The notes under the pieces: generated by a model
The model's database searches: none
What the model was told of the DNA's origin: nothing
The model's input: only the letters and a program-made list of their open reading frames with translations
Shown here: piece after piece, positions 34,701 through 43,533 of the stretch
Layout: every line of letters begins with the position of its first letter
Numbering within the stretch: position 1 is the stretch's first letter
Made by a program: the position numbers and the translations under genes
Source: Chlorogloeopsis fritschii PCC 6912
GTDB lineage: Bacteria > Cyanobacteriota > Cyanobacteriia > Cyanobacteriales > Nostocaceae
Assembly (NCBI RefSeq): GCF_000317285.1
Contig: NZ_AJLN01000049.1
Coordinates: forward strand, 34,821 to 98,820
Direction: 5' to 3'
Length of the DNA stretch: 64,000 nucleotides

Positions 34701-37700
34701 ATGAAACGTATCGTCTTGATTGCAGGATTTGAATCTTTCAACGCCGACTTGTATCGAAAGGCGGCTGATTTGGCGATCGCTAGTTGTCCGGAGTTGGATA
34801 TTCGGGTATTTAGCGATCGCGATATTACCAGCAAGCGGGCTGAAGTAGAAGCAGCACTCGCTGGTGCTGACGTATTTTTTGGCAGCTTAATATTTGATTA
34901 CGATCAGGTATTGTGGTTACGCGATCGTCTTGCTAACATTCCCATTCGTCTTGTCTTCGAGTCAGCACTAGAATTGATGAGTTTCACCAAACTGGGAGCC
35001 TTTAGCATTGGTGATAAACCGAAAGGAATGCCCAAACCAGTGAAATTTATCCTTGACAAATTCAGTCAAGGACGAGAAGAAGACAGACTTGCTGGTTATA
35101 TAAGTTTTTTAAAGATAGGGCCAAAACTCTTAAAATTTGTGCCAGTGCAAAAAGTCCAAGACTTACGCAACTGGCTAGTTATATATGGTTACTGGAACGC
35201 TGGCGGGCCGGAAAATGTAGCTGCACTCTTCTGGACACTGGCAGAAAAATATTTGGGTTTAAAAGTCGGCGATATTCCCCCACCCATTGAAACCCCCAAC
35301 ATGGGATTACTTCATCCCGATTATCAAGGGTTTTTTGAATCGCCACGCGAGTATCTGGAGTGGTATGAAAAATCTTGTAGAGACGCGATTAATCGCGTCT
35401 CTACAAACCCAGTTGTTGGCATTCTCCTCTACCGCAAGCACGTCATCACCAAACAACCCTACATTAATCAGCTAATTCGCCGTTTTGAGGAAGCAGGGTT
35501 AATCCCCTTACCTATTTTCATCAACGGTGTAGAAGGACACGTTGCTGTCCGTGACTGGATGACAAGCGACTACGAAATTCAGCAACGCCAAATCGGGAAT
35601 GTAGAAATTGCCTCTCTTTCCAATGAGGCAGTAAAAGTGGATGCGATCGTCTCAACTATTGGTTTTCCCTTAGTTGGGGGGCCTGCTGGTTCTATGGAAG
35701 CGGGACGACAAGTGGAAGTAGCAAAACGCATCCTCTCTGCTAAGAATGTTCCGTACATAGTAGCTGCTCCTCTTTTAATTCAAGACATCTACTCTTGGAC
35801 ACGCCAAGGTGTCGGTGGTTTACAAAGTGTTGTTTTATACGCTTTGCCTGAGCTTGACGGCGCAATTGACACTGTTCCCCTTGGTGGTTTGGTGGGAGAA
35901 AACATTTATTTAGTTCCCGAACGAGTACAACGCTTAATTGGCAGAGTGAAAACCTGGATTAATCTGCGGCGCAAACCTGTAAATGAAAGAAAAATAGCGA
36001 TTATTCTCTATGGATTTCCCCCTGGTTACGGTGCGGTAGGAACAGCTGCATTGTTGAATGTACCGCGCAGTCTCTTGAAATTCCTCCAAGCACTCAAAGA
36101 GCAAGGTTACGCGATCAGCAATTTGCCCGAAGATGGGGAAGAGTTGATTCGTGCAGTCAAAGAAGCGGATGAAGCTTTAAATGACGCAGAGACAGAAACC
36201 TTCCCCGCGTCAGTAAATGTCCGTACCCTCGAAAAATGGCTAGGATATCTCCGCACCTCGCGCATTGAAAAGCAATGGAAATCTCTCACGGGTACTGGGA
36301 TTAAAACCTATGGCGATGAATTTCACATTGGTGGCGTGCAGTTGGGGAATGTCTGGATAGGTGTGCAGCCGCCATTGGGAATCCAAGGCGATCCGATGCG
36401 CTTGATGTTTGAGCGAGATTTAACGCCCCATCCCCAATACGCTGCTTTCTACAAATGGCTGCAACATGAGTTTCAAGCTGATGCCGTAGTTCACTTTGGT
36501 ATGCACGGCACGGTGGAATGGTTGCCGGGTTCGCCTTTGGGAAATACGGGTTATTCTTGGTCTGATATTTTGTTGGGAGACTTGCCCAATTTATATATAT
36601 ATGCGGCAAATAATCCTTCTGAATCGATTTTGGCGAAACGTCGCGGTTATGGGGTGTTAATTTCCCACAATGTACCACCCTACGGTCGAGCAGGTTTGTA
36701 TAAAGAATTAGTGGCGCTGCGAGATTTAATCTCAGAGTATCGAGAAGATCCAAAGAAGAATTATGCTTTAAAAGAAGCTATTTGCAAAAAGATTGTTGAT
36801 ACTGGTTTAGATGCGGATTGTCCGTTTGAGGATGCTAAACGTTTGGGAATTCCTTTTACTCCAGAGAATATTCGGATGTTTAGCGCTCATGCTTTTAATG
36901 ATTATCTAGTGAATTTGTATGAGTATTTGCAAGTTCTAGAAACTCGCCTGTTTTCTTCTGGGTTGCATACGTTGGGTGAAGCGCCGAATCAGGAGGAAAT
37001 GGCGGCGTATTTGGAAGCTTATTTTGAAAACGAACCGCAAAGACGCAAAGAAGAAGAGGAGTTGGAAATTCAGCAGTTGTTAATGCAAACCACTGATGAA
37101 TTAAAGAATCTTTTGCGGGGTTTAAATGGAGAGTATGTTCCGCCTGCACCTGGTGGTGATTTGTTACGGGATGGGGCTGGTGTGTTGCCTACAGGTAGGA
37201 ATATTCATGCTTTAGATCCTTACAGAATGCCTTCTCCGGCAGCATATGCACGCGGACAGGAAATCGGTCGAAAAATTATCTCTCAACACCTGGAAGAACA
37301 CGGGGATTATCCGGAAACTGTAGCGGTGATGCTATGGGGATTAGATGCAATTAAAACTAAGGGTGAGTCTCTGGGTATTCTCATGGAGTTGGTTGGTGCT
37401 GAACCTGTGAAGGAAGGGACAGGAAGAATTGTTCGGTATGAATTAAAACCTTTGGCAGAAGTAGGACATCCTCGGATTGATGTGTTGGCGAATTTGTCGG
37501 GGATTTTCCGCGATAGTTTTGTGAATGTGATTGAGTTATTGGATGATTTGTTTCAACGGGCAGCTGAGGCGGATGAACCAGAACAGCAGAATTTTATTAG
37601 AAAACACGCTTTAGCTTTGAAGGCGCAAGGGGTGGAAAATGTATCGGCAAGATTGTTTTCTAATCCGGCGGGTGATTTTGGTTCGCTGGTAAACGATCGC

Positions 37701-38366
37701 GTTAACGATGGTAACTGGGAATCTGGTGAGGAGTTGGGCAATACTTGGCAAAGTCGCAATGCTTTTAGTTACGGCAGGCAAGATAAGGGACAAGCTAGAC
37801 CAGAAGTGCTAAAGACATTGTTGCAAAAGTGCGATCGCATTGTCCAAGAAATTGACTCAGTAGAATACGGTTTAACCGATATTCAGGAGTATTACGCCAA
37901 TACAGGCGGTTTGAAGAAAGCGGCAGAAAAAATTCGCGGCAAAAAAGTTACAGCTAACTTTGTGGAAAGTTTCTCGAAAGATACCACACCCCGCAAGTTA
38001 GACGATTTGCTGCGGATGGAATATCGTACTAAGTTGCTCAACCCCAAGTGGGCAGAAGCAATGGCAACTCAAGGCTCTGGCGGTGCTTTTGAGATTTCTC
38101 AACGGATGACGGCGTTGATTGGTTGGGGTGGCACTGCGGATTTTACTGATAATTGGGTATACGACCAGGCAGCAGATACGTATGCGTTAGATCCAGAAAT
38201 GGCAGAAAGGTTGCGAAAGGCAAACCCAGAAGCCTTCCGCAATATTGTGGGAAGAATGTTAGAAGCCCATGGACGCGGTTTTTGGCAAGCGAGTGAGGAG
38301 AGGTTACAAAAGTTACGCGATTTATATGAGTTGACAGATGAGGAATTGGAAGGAGTGGCAATCTAA
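34701..38366 (+). CDS. Large chelatase subunit, CobN/ChlH family (short ChlH paralogue, 1221 aa)
   Basis: CobN/BchH/ChlH proteins bind the tetrapyrrole and insert Co or Mg with AAA+ partners. An N-terminal DUF3479-like domain (to about residue 165) is followed by the chelatase body with VVHFGMHGTVEWLPGSPLG (about 594-612) and PYRMPSPAAYARGQEIGRK near 837. The C-terminal end, WQASEERLQKLRDLYELTDEELEG, is also typical. Cyanobacteria carry a longer ChlH (about 1330 aa) and a second protein of about 1220-1240 aa usually labelled CobN; the length here fits the second. CobW at 15.4 kb agrees with a cobalt role, but Mg chelation cannot be excluded. Residues about 225-235 are encoded by a palindromic repeat inserted in frame. 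Confidence 0.88.
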   Translation: MKRIVLIAGFESFNADLYRKAADLAIASCPELDIRVFSDRDITSKRAEVEAALAGADVFFGSLIFDYDQVLWLRDRLANIPIRLVFESALELMSFTKLGAFSIGDKPKGMPKPVKFILDKFSQGREEDRLAGYISFLKIGPKLLKFVPVQKVQDLRNWLVIYGYWNAGGPENVAALFWTLAEKYLGLKVGDIPPPIETPNMGLLHPDYQGFFESPREYLEWYEKSCRDAINRVSTNPVVGILLYRKHVITKQPYINQLIRRFEEAGLIPLPIFINGVEGHVAVRDWMTSDYEIQQRQIGNVEIASLSNEAVKVDAIVSTIGFPLVGGPAGSMEAGRQVEVAKRILSAKNVPYIVAAPLLIQDIYSWTRQGVGGLQSVVLYALPELDGAIDTVPLGGLVGENIYLVPERVQRLIGRVKTWINLRRKPVNERKIAIILYGFPPGYGAVGTAALLNVPRSLLKFLQALKEQGYAISNLPEDGEELIRAVKEADEALNDAETETFPASVNVRTLEKWLGYLRTSRIEKQWKSLTGTGIKTYGDEFHIGGVQLGNVWIGVQPPLGIQGDPMRLMFERDLTPHPQYAAFYKWLQHEFQADAVVHFGMHGTVEWLPGSPLGNTGYSWSDILLGDLPNLYIYAANNPSESILAKRRGYGVLISHNVPPYGRAGLYKELVALRDLISEYREDPKKNYALKEAICKKIVDTGLDADCPFEDAKRLGIPFTPENIRMFSAHAFNDYLVNLYEYLQVLETRLFSSGLHTLGEAPNQEEMAAYLEAYFENEPQRRKEEEELEIQQLLMQTTDELKNLLRGLNGEYVPPAPGGDLLRDGAGVLPTGRNIHALDPYRMPSPAAYARGQEIGRKIISQHLEEHGDYPETVAVMLWGLDAIKTKGESLGILMELVGAEPVKEGTGRIVRYELKPLAEVGHPRIDVLANLSGIFRDSFVNVIELLDDLFQRAAEADEPEQQNFIRKHALALKAQGVENVSARLFSNPAGDFGSLVNDRVNDGNWESGEELGNTWQSRNAFSYGRQDKGQARPEVLKTLLQKCDRIVQEIDSVEYGLTDIQEYYANTGGLKKAAEKIRGKKVTANFVESFSKDTTPRKLDDLLRMEYRTKLLNPKWAEAMATQGSGGAFEISQRMTALIGWGGTADFTDNWVYDQAADTYALDPEMAERLRKANPEAFRNIVGRMLEAHGRGFWQASEERLQKLRDLYELTDEELEGVAI
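35375..35406. repeat. Perfect 32-base palindrome inside the chelatase coding sequence
   Basis: The two 16-base arms are TTGTAGAGACGCGATT and AATCGCGTCTCTACAA. It adds no frameshift and encodes roughly CRDAINRVST. The GTAGAGACGCG...CGCGTCTCTAC word is known to me as a dispersed palindrome of cyanobacterial genomes, normally intergenic. Confidence 0.85.
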
Positions 38367-38485
38367 AAAAATCTCGCAAACCAGATGAATTTAGCTAACG
38401 TGGTAGATATGCTTTCTCCAAAAGTTAAATAACATTTAGGAATTTATGCCGTTGTGCGCTTTGCACTACCAGGGAGTTCGTTAAA

Positions 38486-39037
38486 ATGCAAATTTTTCTC
38501 CTTCTGAATCGACTGAGCGGATGCAAATTTACCACATTGCTTAGTAAGACAGTAGCTTTAGGAGTGGGCGCTAGTGTTTTACTCTCAAGTACTAATGCTA
38601 ACGCTGCTGAACAGGTAGTTTTAAAGTATGGTAATTTTCGAGGGCCAGTCTCTGTTAAAGAATTAACTCAGTTTGTAGAAACTGGCAAGACTACCCCCAT
38701 ACTAAAAGCTTATTTGCAAACTGCTAAACAAGACCCCGCATTAGCTCGTAAGGCGCTAACGGCAGGAATCAAGGCCGATCGCGGCTTTTTAAATAGTGTG
38801 ATGTCCAGCTGGGCAGGGCCAATTTTAGTCAGTCAAGTAGGTGAGGTAGTTCGTCCTCCTGACAAACCATTAGACAAGCAGGCACTACACTCCGCTTTGA
38901 GTGCATCCATTAGTCAAAGTGGTGAAGTGACGCTACTAGGAGCAATTCGTAACTATCCTCATGCTTCTGTGGAGATACATGGCGATCGCCTGATCCCTGT
39001 TTATGAGCGATTAAGTAACCTGGCGAAAATCTTCTAA
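38486..39037 (+). CDS. Secreted DUF1400-type protein (alpha/beta hydrolase N-terminal domain, stand-alone)
   Basis: 183 residues with a signal peptide ending near NANA|AEQ. The mature part begins VVLKYGNFRGPVSVKELTQF and runs through TPILKAYLQTAKQDPALARKAL, a typical DUF1400 start found in front of cyanobacterial alpha/beta hydrolases. The hydrolase part (Ser nucleophile elbow) is missing here, so it is a stand-alone member; many exist. The C-terminal ALSASISQSGEVTLLGAIRNYP also fits. Role unknown, periplasmic or outer layer by prediction. Confidence 0.75.
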   Translation: MQIFLLLNRLSGCKFTTLLSKTVALGVGASVLLSSTNANAAEQVVLKYGNFRGPVSVKELTQFVETGKTTPILKAYLQTAKQDPALARKALTAGIKADRGFLNSVMSSWAGPILVSQVGEVVRPPDKPLDKQALHSALSASISQSGEVTLLGAIRNYPHASVEIHGDRLIPVYERLSNLAKIF

Positions 39038-39065
39038 GGGCTATTTAACGGCTCCTAGTGTTGAG

Positions 39066-39107
39066 TAAGCGGTAATTTTTAACCTGTACTAAAAAAATCA
39101 CCGCTTA
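39066..39107. other. Hairpin after the DUF1400 gene
   Basis: TAAGCGGT/ACCGCTTA stem extended by ATTTTT/AAAAAT pairing, loop about 10 bases. No T-run on the right, so it is a weak terminator candidate. It lies in the 361-base gap to 39398. Confidence 0.4.
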
Positions 39108-39186
39108 ATGAACTGAGTACCTAAACTAAAGTTTTGAGAGCGGCAAGTCAAAATTCTGGATATGGTGATCGCATTTCACTCTAGGG

Positions 39187-39321
39187 ATGAAAAAACGAGC
39201 GATCGCCTTATTTAATGTCGTGTTATATGGGTATGGCGACATTGGGTTAGAAGCTTGTACTGTAAGACATTTAGCGCGGATTAACGCCCAAGCGATCACT
39301 TTATTTCACGATAATATCTAA
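39187..39321 (+). CDS. Candidate 44-residue ORF, possibly a gene remnant
   Basis: ATG 39187 to TAA 39321. It begins MKKRAIALFNVVLYGYGDIG, passing through a HIP1 octamer. The strand plus Gly-rich turn looks like the first beta-alpha unit of a Rossmann-type protein, but the frame ends soon after. It has no ribosome binding site of note. It may be a fragment of a decayed gene or chance. Confidence 0.25.
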   Translation: MKKRAIALFNVVLYGYGDIGLEACTVRHLARINAQAITLFHDNI

Positions 39322-39398
39322 ACAGATGTTATGGAGAAATCAGCATGAAATAAACGCAAAACTCACCTTTATCTCAAAAATTAATAGGAGAGATGACA

Positions 39399-40067
39399 AT
39401 GGTCAACAGCCTTAAAGAACTAATTGATGAGCCAGAATTGGGTCATAGTAACGATCCAGAAGAAAGGTTTATCAGTAGTGGTGTGAGTTGGGAAAGCTAT
39501 GAATCGCTACTGGCAAAACTAGAAAATAACTCTCATTACCGTGTTAATTATTTAGATGGAATATTAGAGATAGTGTCGCCATCAATCAGACATGAAAAAA
39601 TCAAAACGAATTTAGGGATGCTGTTAGAGCGTTTCTTCTACAGCAAGCGTATTCGGTTTGTACCTATGGGAAGTTCTACTTTTAAAAACAAAGCAAGAAA
39701 AGCTGGTGCAGAACCAGACGAGTGTTACTGCATAGGTGAAGAAAAAAAAGTACCAGATTTAGCTATAGAAGTAGTTTTGACCAGTGGGAGTGTAAGCAAA
39801 CTGGAAATCTACCGAAGATTAGGAGTTGCAGAAGTCTGGTTTTGGGAGAGAAACCAGTTTAAGTTATACCATTTACGGGATAATTCCCAAAAAGAGCAAG
39901 CCACTGTTTACCCTGATACTTATGGGTATGAAGCTCTCTCTAAAAGTGAGATACTGCCAGAATTAGACATTTCTTTGCTAGAGCAATGTCTGACAATCTC
40001 GGATTCAATTCAAGCTATTGACGAATTTGAGCAGGGGTTGAAAGCAGCCGATGAGCGAAAGCAATAG
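39399..40067 (+). CDS. Uma2-family (DUF820) putative endonuclease
   Basis: Uma2 proteins have a PD-(D/E)xK nuclease-like fold and are abundant in cyanobacteria; biological role is not established. Here the core is YRVNYLDGILEIVSPSIRHE (about residues 47-66 counting from ATG 39399), then PDLAIEVVLTSGSVSKLEIYRRLGVAEVWFW, where the Asp, the Glu of IEVV and the Lys of SKLEIY are the expected metal-site residues. An ATG two codons upstream (39393) leaves too little room for the GGAG, so 39399 is preferred. It has 222 residues and no genetic partner. Confidence 0.85.
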   Translation: MVNSLKELIDEPELGHSNDPEERFISSGVSWESYESLLAKLENNSHYRVNYLDGILEIVSPSIRHEKIKTNLGMLLERFFYSKRIRFVPMGSSTFKNKARKAGAEPDECYCIGEEKKVPDLAIEVVLTSGSVSKLEIYRRLGVAEVWFWERNQFKLYHLRDNSQKEQATVYPDTYGYEALSKSEILPELDISLLEQCLTISDSIQAIDEFEQGLKAADERKQ

Positions 40068-40100
40068 CCGCGACTTCGCAATGGAGTTAAGCCACATTGT

Positions 40101-41378
40101 TTATATGGCTTCTACAACTTCTGAACGTTGGGATTGAGTAACCCGCTCAATGATATTTGCTGCTTGTTTTACGCCACCTGAGAGTTGAATTGACTGCTGA
40201 ATTCTCTGGGCATTCTTTTTGTAAGAATTTTCCGTCAACACTCGCTTGATTAGCGATCGCAGTCTGGAAATATTTAGTTTTCGCAGAGAAAGCACTTCTC
40301 CTACTCCTGTCGAGCGAATGCGCGCACCAGTTCCTGGTTGCTCAAACGTGATCGGAATCGCCACTACAGGTACGCCGTAGCTGAAGGAATCCAATGTTGT
40401 ATTCATGCCTGCATGAGTTATCGTCAGACGAGCGTGCGCTAGTATCTCCGGTTGGGGAGCATACTTGACTACTAAGGGGGAACCTGGCAGCGATCGCACT
40501 GCCTCTGCACTCATCCCACCTCCATGAGCGATTACCAGTTGCACATCCAATCCATCGCAAGCGGCAGCAATGCAACGAAATACTGCTTCCTTGGTATTTT
40601 GCACGCTTCCCAAGGAGGCATAAATCATAGGCTGTCCGGTTAACTTTTCGTAGGGGAAGGAAACGAATTTTGGTGAAGCATTTCGCAACGGCCCTACATA
40701 ATGGAGATGCGATGGCAGATCGGGAATGGGAAACTCAAACAACCGAGGCTGTTGGCTAATATGGGCAAGTCGTGCATTGGAAGCGTAGATGTGACGGTAA
40801 TCTGGCAACTTCCATTCTTGGCGGTAGCGATTAATCGCTTGTAAAATCGGTTGGCAACTGCGATCTAAAAAGTAATAGGCTACTTGATTGCGGATTTTTG
40901 CTAGATGCGTATTCTGGTAACTCCAGGGAGTAAAGAAAGGAGGAACATCGGCTCGGCGATGAATTACCTGAGCGCAAGAAATACAGATAAACGGAAGATT
41001 GAGATATTCTGCGATCGTTTCGCCAACGGGTTCGAGTTGATCCACCAGCAAAACTTCAATCCCTGTTTTTGCGATCGCTTTGGGTGCATCTTGGCAAACT
41101 ATCTCAACCATTTGTTGGCAAAAGTCAAGGGAGTAATCCAGCGCCTTGATTGCGCTTAATTTTCCCAATTGAGCGAAGGTTTCAGCCATTGAGCCAGGTT
41201 GATAAATTGCTTCGCCAATCGGATAAAAATTTACCCCTTCCGATTGTACTTTTGATTCTAAATCTGGAATTTGCAAGAAGGTGACGCGATGACTGCGTAA
41301 TTGGAGTTCTCGTGCTAACGCCGCTTGGGGATTCAGGTGCCCAGGATAGGGCGGGCAAATAATGCCAAAGTGAGTCAT
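40101..41378 (-). CDS. UDP-sugar glycosyltransferase (MGT/GT1 family), possibly a carotenoid glycosyltransferase (CrtX-like)
   Basis: 425 residues with a GT-B fold. The N-terminal domain starts FGIICPPYPGHLNPQAALA with the conserved His in GHLNP. The C-terminal nucleotide-sugar domain has IYASLGSVQNT, VKYAPQPEILAHARLTITHAG and MNTTLDSFSYGVPVVAIP (about residues 305-345). This matches macrolide/zeaxanthin glucosyltransferases of the UGT family. It is 23 bases downstream of crtW on the same strand, so the pair is probably one transcript. This supports a carotenoid (hydroxy- or keto-carotenoid) acceptor. That is inference from context; a flavonoid- or lipid-type acceptor is not excluded. Confidence 0.82.
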   Translation of the reverse strand: MTHFGIICPPYPGHLNPQAALARELQLRSHRVTFLQIPDLESKVQSEGVNFYPIGEAIYQPGSMAETFAQLGKLSAIKALDYSLDFCQQMVEIVCQDAPKAIAKTGIEVLLVDQLEPVGETIAEYLNLPFICISCAQVIHRRADVPPFFTPWSYQNTHLAKIRNQVAYYFLDRSCQPILQAINRYRQEWKLPDYRHIYASNARLAHISQQPRLFEFPIPDLPSHLHYVGPLRNASPKFVSFPYEKLTGQPMIYASLGSVQNTKEAVFRCIAAACDGLDVQLVIAHGGGMSAEAVRSLPGSPLVVKYAPQPEILAHARLTITHAGMNTTLDSFSYGVPVVAIPITFEQPGTGARIRSTGVGEVLSLRKLNISRLRSLIKRVLTENSYKKNAQRIQQSIQLSGGVKQAANIIERVTQSQRSEVVEAI

Positions 41379-41401
41379 AAGTTAAGTCAAAAGCTAATAA
41401 G

Positions 41402-42214
41402 TTATTGAATTTTCTGTTTGTAAACGCTTGGAAGTTGCCACCAAGGTACCTGAGGAAACTCATGATGTTCTTGGTGGTAGCCAAAGTGGTAGCAAGTGAT
41501 GAATGACCAAAAAACTGGCAATGGAATTGTTTGGGCGCAATGGGGACGAACGTATCCTTCTTTGGGTTCTCGATGGGGTAAAAAAGTACCAAAATAAAAC
41601 AGTTGAATAGAACTTAAAATGGGAGGAATAATCCAAAATAAGATGAGATTTTGGTTAGAAATTTGCAAAGTATATTTAGCCAGATTAAAGATGATAGTCA
41701 TTCCGATAAATTGATGCCAACTCCAGTATTCCTTCATGAAGTGGAAATACCAAAAAATTCCATTAATTCTCTGTCCATCATGAAAATCAGGGTCATTTTC
41801 GCTAGCAGGATGATGGTGATGTAACCAATGTTTTTTCAAAAGCTGACGATACGAAAAAAAGGCATAAAGTATTACAGATAATGAACCAATAAAATTATTA
41901 ATTTTGATATTTTTTCGGTAGACCGCTCCATGCATAGCATCATGGGCAGTAATAAATAGTCCCGTGTACAGGAACGTTTGCCAAATTATAGCGATTGGTA
42001 TTAACCAATTTGAAAATTTGGTGACATCAAAATAAAGTAGAACAGACAAACTAGCTGCCCAAATAGTAATAATAAGTAAAGCAACTATAAGCCCAGCAAT
42101 AGAATCTTTTTTAGGGACAATTTGCTTAAACTCTACAGCGTTAAAGAGTGGGCGATCGCAGATATTCAAACTGATACTCCTCATGTAATCAAACTCAAGT
42201 GTTAATTGCAGCAT
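41402..42214 (-). CDS. crtW: Beta-carotene ketolase, CrtW type
   Basis: Adds 4-keto groups to beta-carotene (echinenone, canthaxanthin). The membrane di-iron His boxes are all present: HDAMH at residues 91-95, HWLHHHH at 129-135 and HQEHHE at 247-252. CrtW-specific blocks surround them: WQTFLYTGLFITAHD, FYFGTFLPHREPKEGY, and CYHFGYHQEHHEFPQVPWW near the end. The 270 residues include an N-terminal lead of about 10 residues; ATG at 42184 is an alternative start. It is followed by the glycosyltransferase gene. I see no direct regulator site upstream. Confidence 0.92.
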   Translation of the reverse strand: MLQLTLEFDYMRSISLNICDRPLFNAVEFKQIVPKKDSIAGLIVALLIITIWAASLSVLLYFDVTKFSNWLIPIAIIWQTFLYTGLFITAHDAMHGAVYRKNIKINNFIGSLSVILYAFFSYRQLLKKHWLHHHHPASENDPDFHDGQRINGIFWYFHFMKEYWSWHQFIGMTIIFNLAKYTLQISNQNLILFWIIPPILSSIQLFYFGTFLPHREPKEGYVRPHCAQTIPLPVFWSFITCYHFGYHQEHHEFPQVPWWQLPSVYKQKIQ

Positions 42215-43113
42215 TTTTAGCTCGGTTTAACTAACCGAACTCTAAACAAAAAACTAAATTACTTGACTTCTATGAAGCTAGAAATCTACCAATTAATTAC
42301 TTTGTTAATGCCTTCATCCTATCGGTTTAATAAGTTCTTGCTTTCTATCTGTAGTTTTACTTGTAAGTCATCCTAAATGTTTATTTATACACGAGTATTT
42401 AAATTTCAAGCATAAAATCTTCTATTACTGGAGGCTTGAAAACAGATGTAATTAAGCAAGAGCAATATAGGGGTAATGTTACTAGTTACTGGTAAAAGTT
42501 CTCCCATACAAACTTGATTTTTTCTACAAGTAACACTGTTGCTGAATGGAGTTCCTCTGCTTTTTGAAATAGGGTAATGTTAAATATATTTGTATTGACG
42601 AACACAAAATTATTAAGCAATATCCCTTCTCATGAATGAATATTGTTTTGATATCTAGCAAAAATATATTTTCTGATCATCAATTCCCAATTGACCTATT
42701 TTTTTAGCAGTTGAGGTATTCATAACTTTTTTATACTTGTGGCAATTCTCAATGCTTCAGAGTGACAAAATACCACTATTTGAAGAGGAATATATTTGCA
42801 TTTTATATAAAAGTACACGGTAATAATATTAAGTACTCAGCTATTGCTGTGGTGTGAGGAGCAACAGAATAGATATTACCAAAGACTGCTCAAAAATTTG
42901 AGTAGTTCTTACCACTGTTACTTCAATAAGCAATGGCAAACACAGCTAGTACTCGCTAGTAATTAACTAAATTTTTTTTGGAAACAACACTTGCGATCGC
43001 AAGCGTGTAAACTTATCTGTAATGTACCTATTGTGTTACATCACCAAATTGCTCAAGTACCCTCTCCTCTTGTTGACTGAGCAGTAAATGTACAACAAGG
43101 CTTTCGGGTTTAA
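42215..43113. other. Long AT-rich spacer upstream of crtW
   Basis: About 900 bases with no ORF that looks coding and no repeat. The half nearest crtW should contain its promoter. A minus-strand frame across the tRNA-Thr is a shadow. I see nothing else here. Confidence 0.5.
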
Positions 43114-43185
43114 AGCCAGCACTCGGATTTGAACCGAGGGCCTTCCGATTACAAGTCGGATGCACTACCGCTGTGCTATGCTGGC
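43114..43185 (-). tRNA. tRNA-Thr (anticodon TGT)
   Basis: 72 bases. Acceptor GCCAGCA/TGCTGGC with T as discriminator, anticodon stem TCCGA/TCGGA with loop CTTGTAA giving TGT, T-arm CTCGG TTCAAAT CCGAG. CCA is not encoded. It reads ACA. Confidence 0.94.
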
Positions 43186-43533
43186 AGGACTTTGGTGAAG
43201 ATGAATCTTCAAGAACAACAAAGTTCTTAAGCATCACACCGATTAACAATAATAGCACAAAAAAGCTGATTGTAAATAAAATATGCAAAAAATATCTTCG
43301 GTTCTAAAATTCTTGATGATTTCTAAATCGCTGGTTTTTTAGCAATATATAACTAAAAAGGCAAAAAACGTGGTTTTGATCGTTGGTAAAATTCATAATC
43401 TCATTTATTAAGTCAAAGCCACCTGACACTGTAGGCTAGACACAAAAATATTTGGTACAGTTTTAAAGCATTACTTTTTGCACAGCTGCGTACAGAACGC
43501 TAAAGATAACATTTTTCTTTACAGATTAGAAGC
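43186..43533. other. Divergent spacer between tRNA-Thr and argF
   Basis: 348 bases, AT-rich. It should contain promoters for the tRNA (minus) and argF (plus). No NtcA site (GTA-N8-TAC) or ARG box was recognised. Confidence 0.4.

Noticed and set aside
43028..43288. 86-codon minus-strand frame
   Set aside because: It overlaps the whole tRNA-Thr gene; its middle is a translation of the tRNA.
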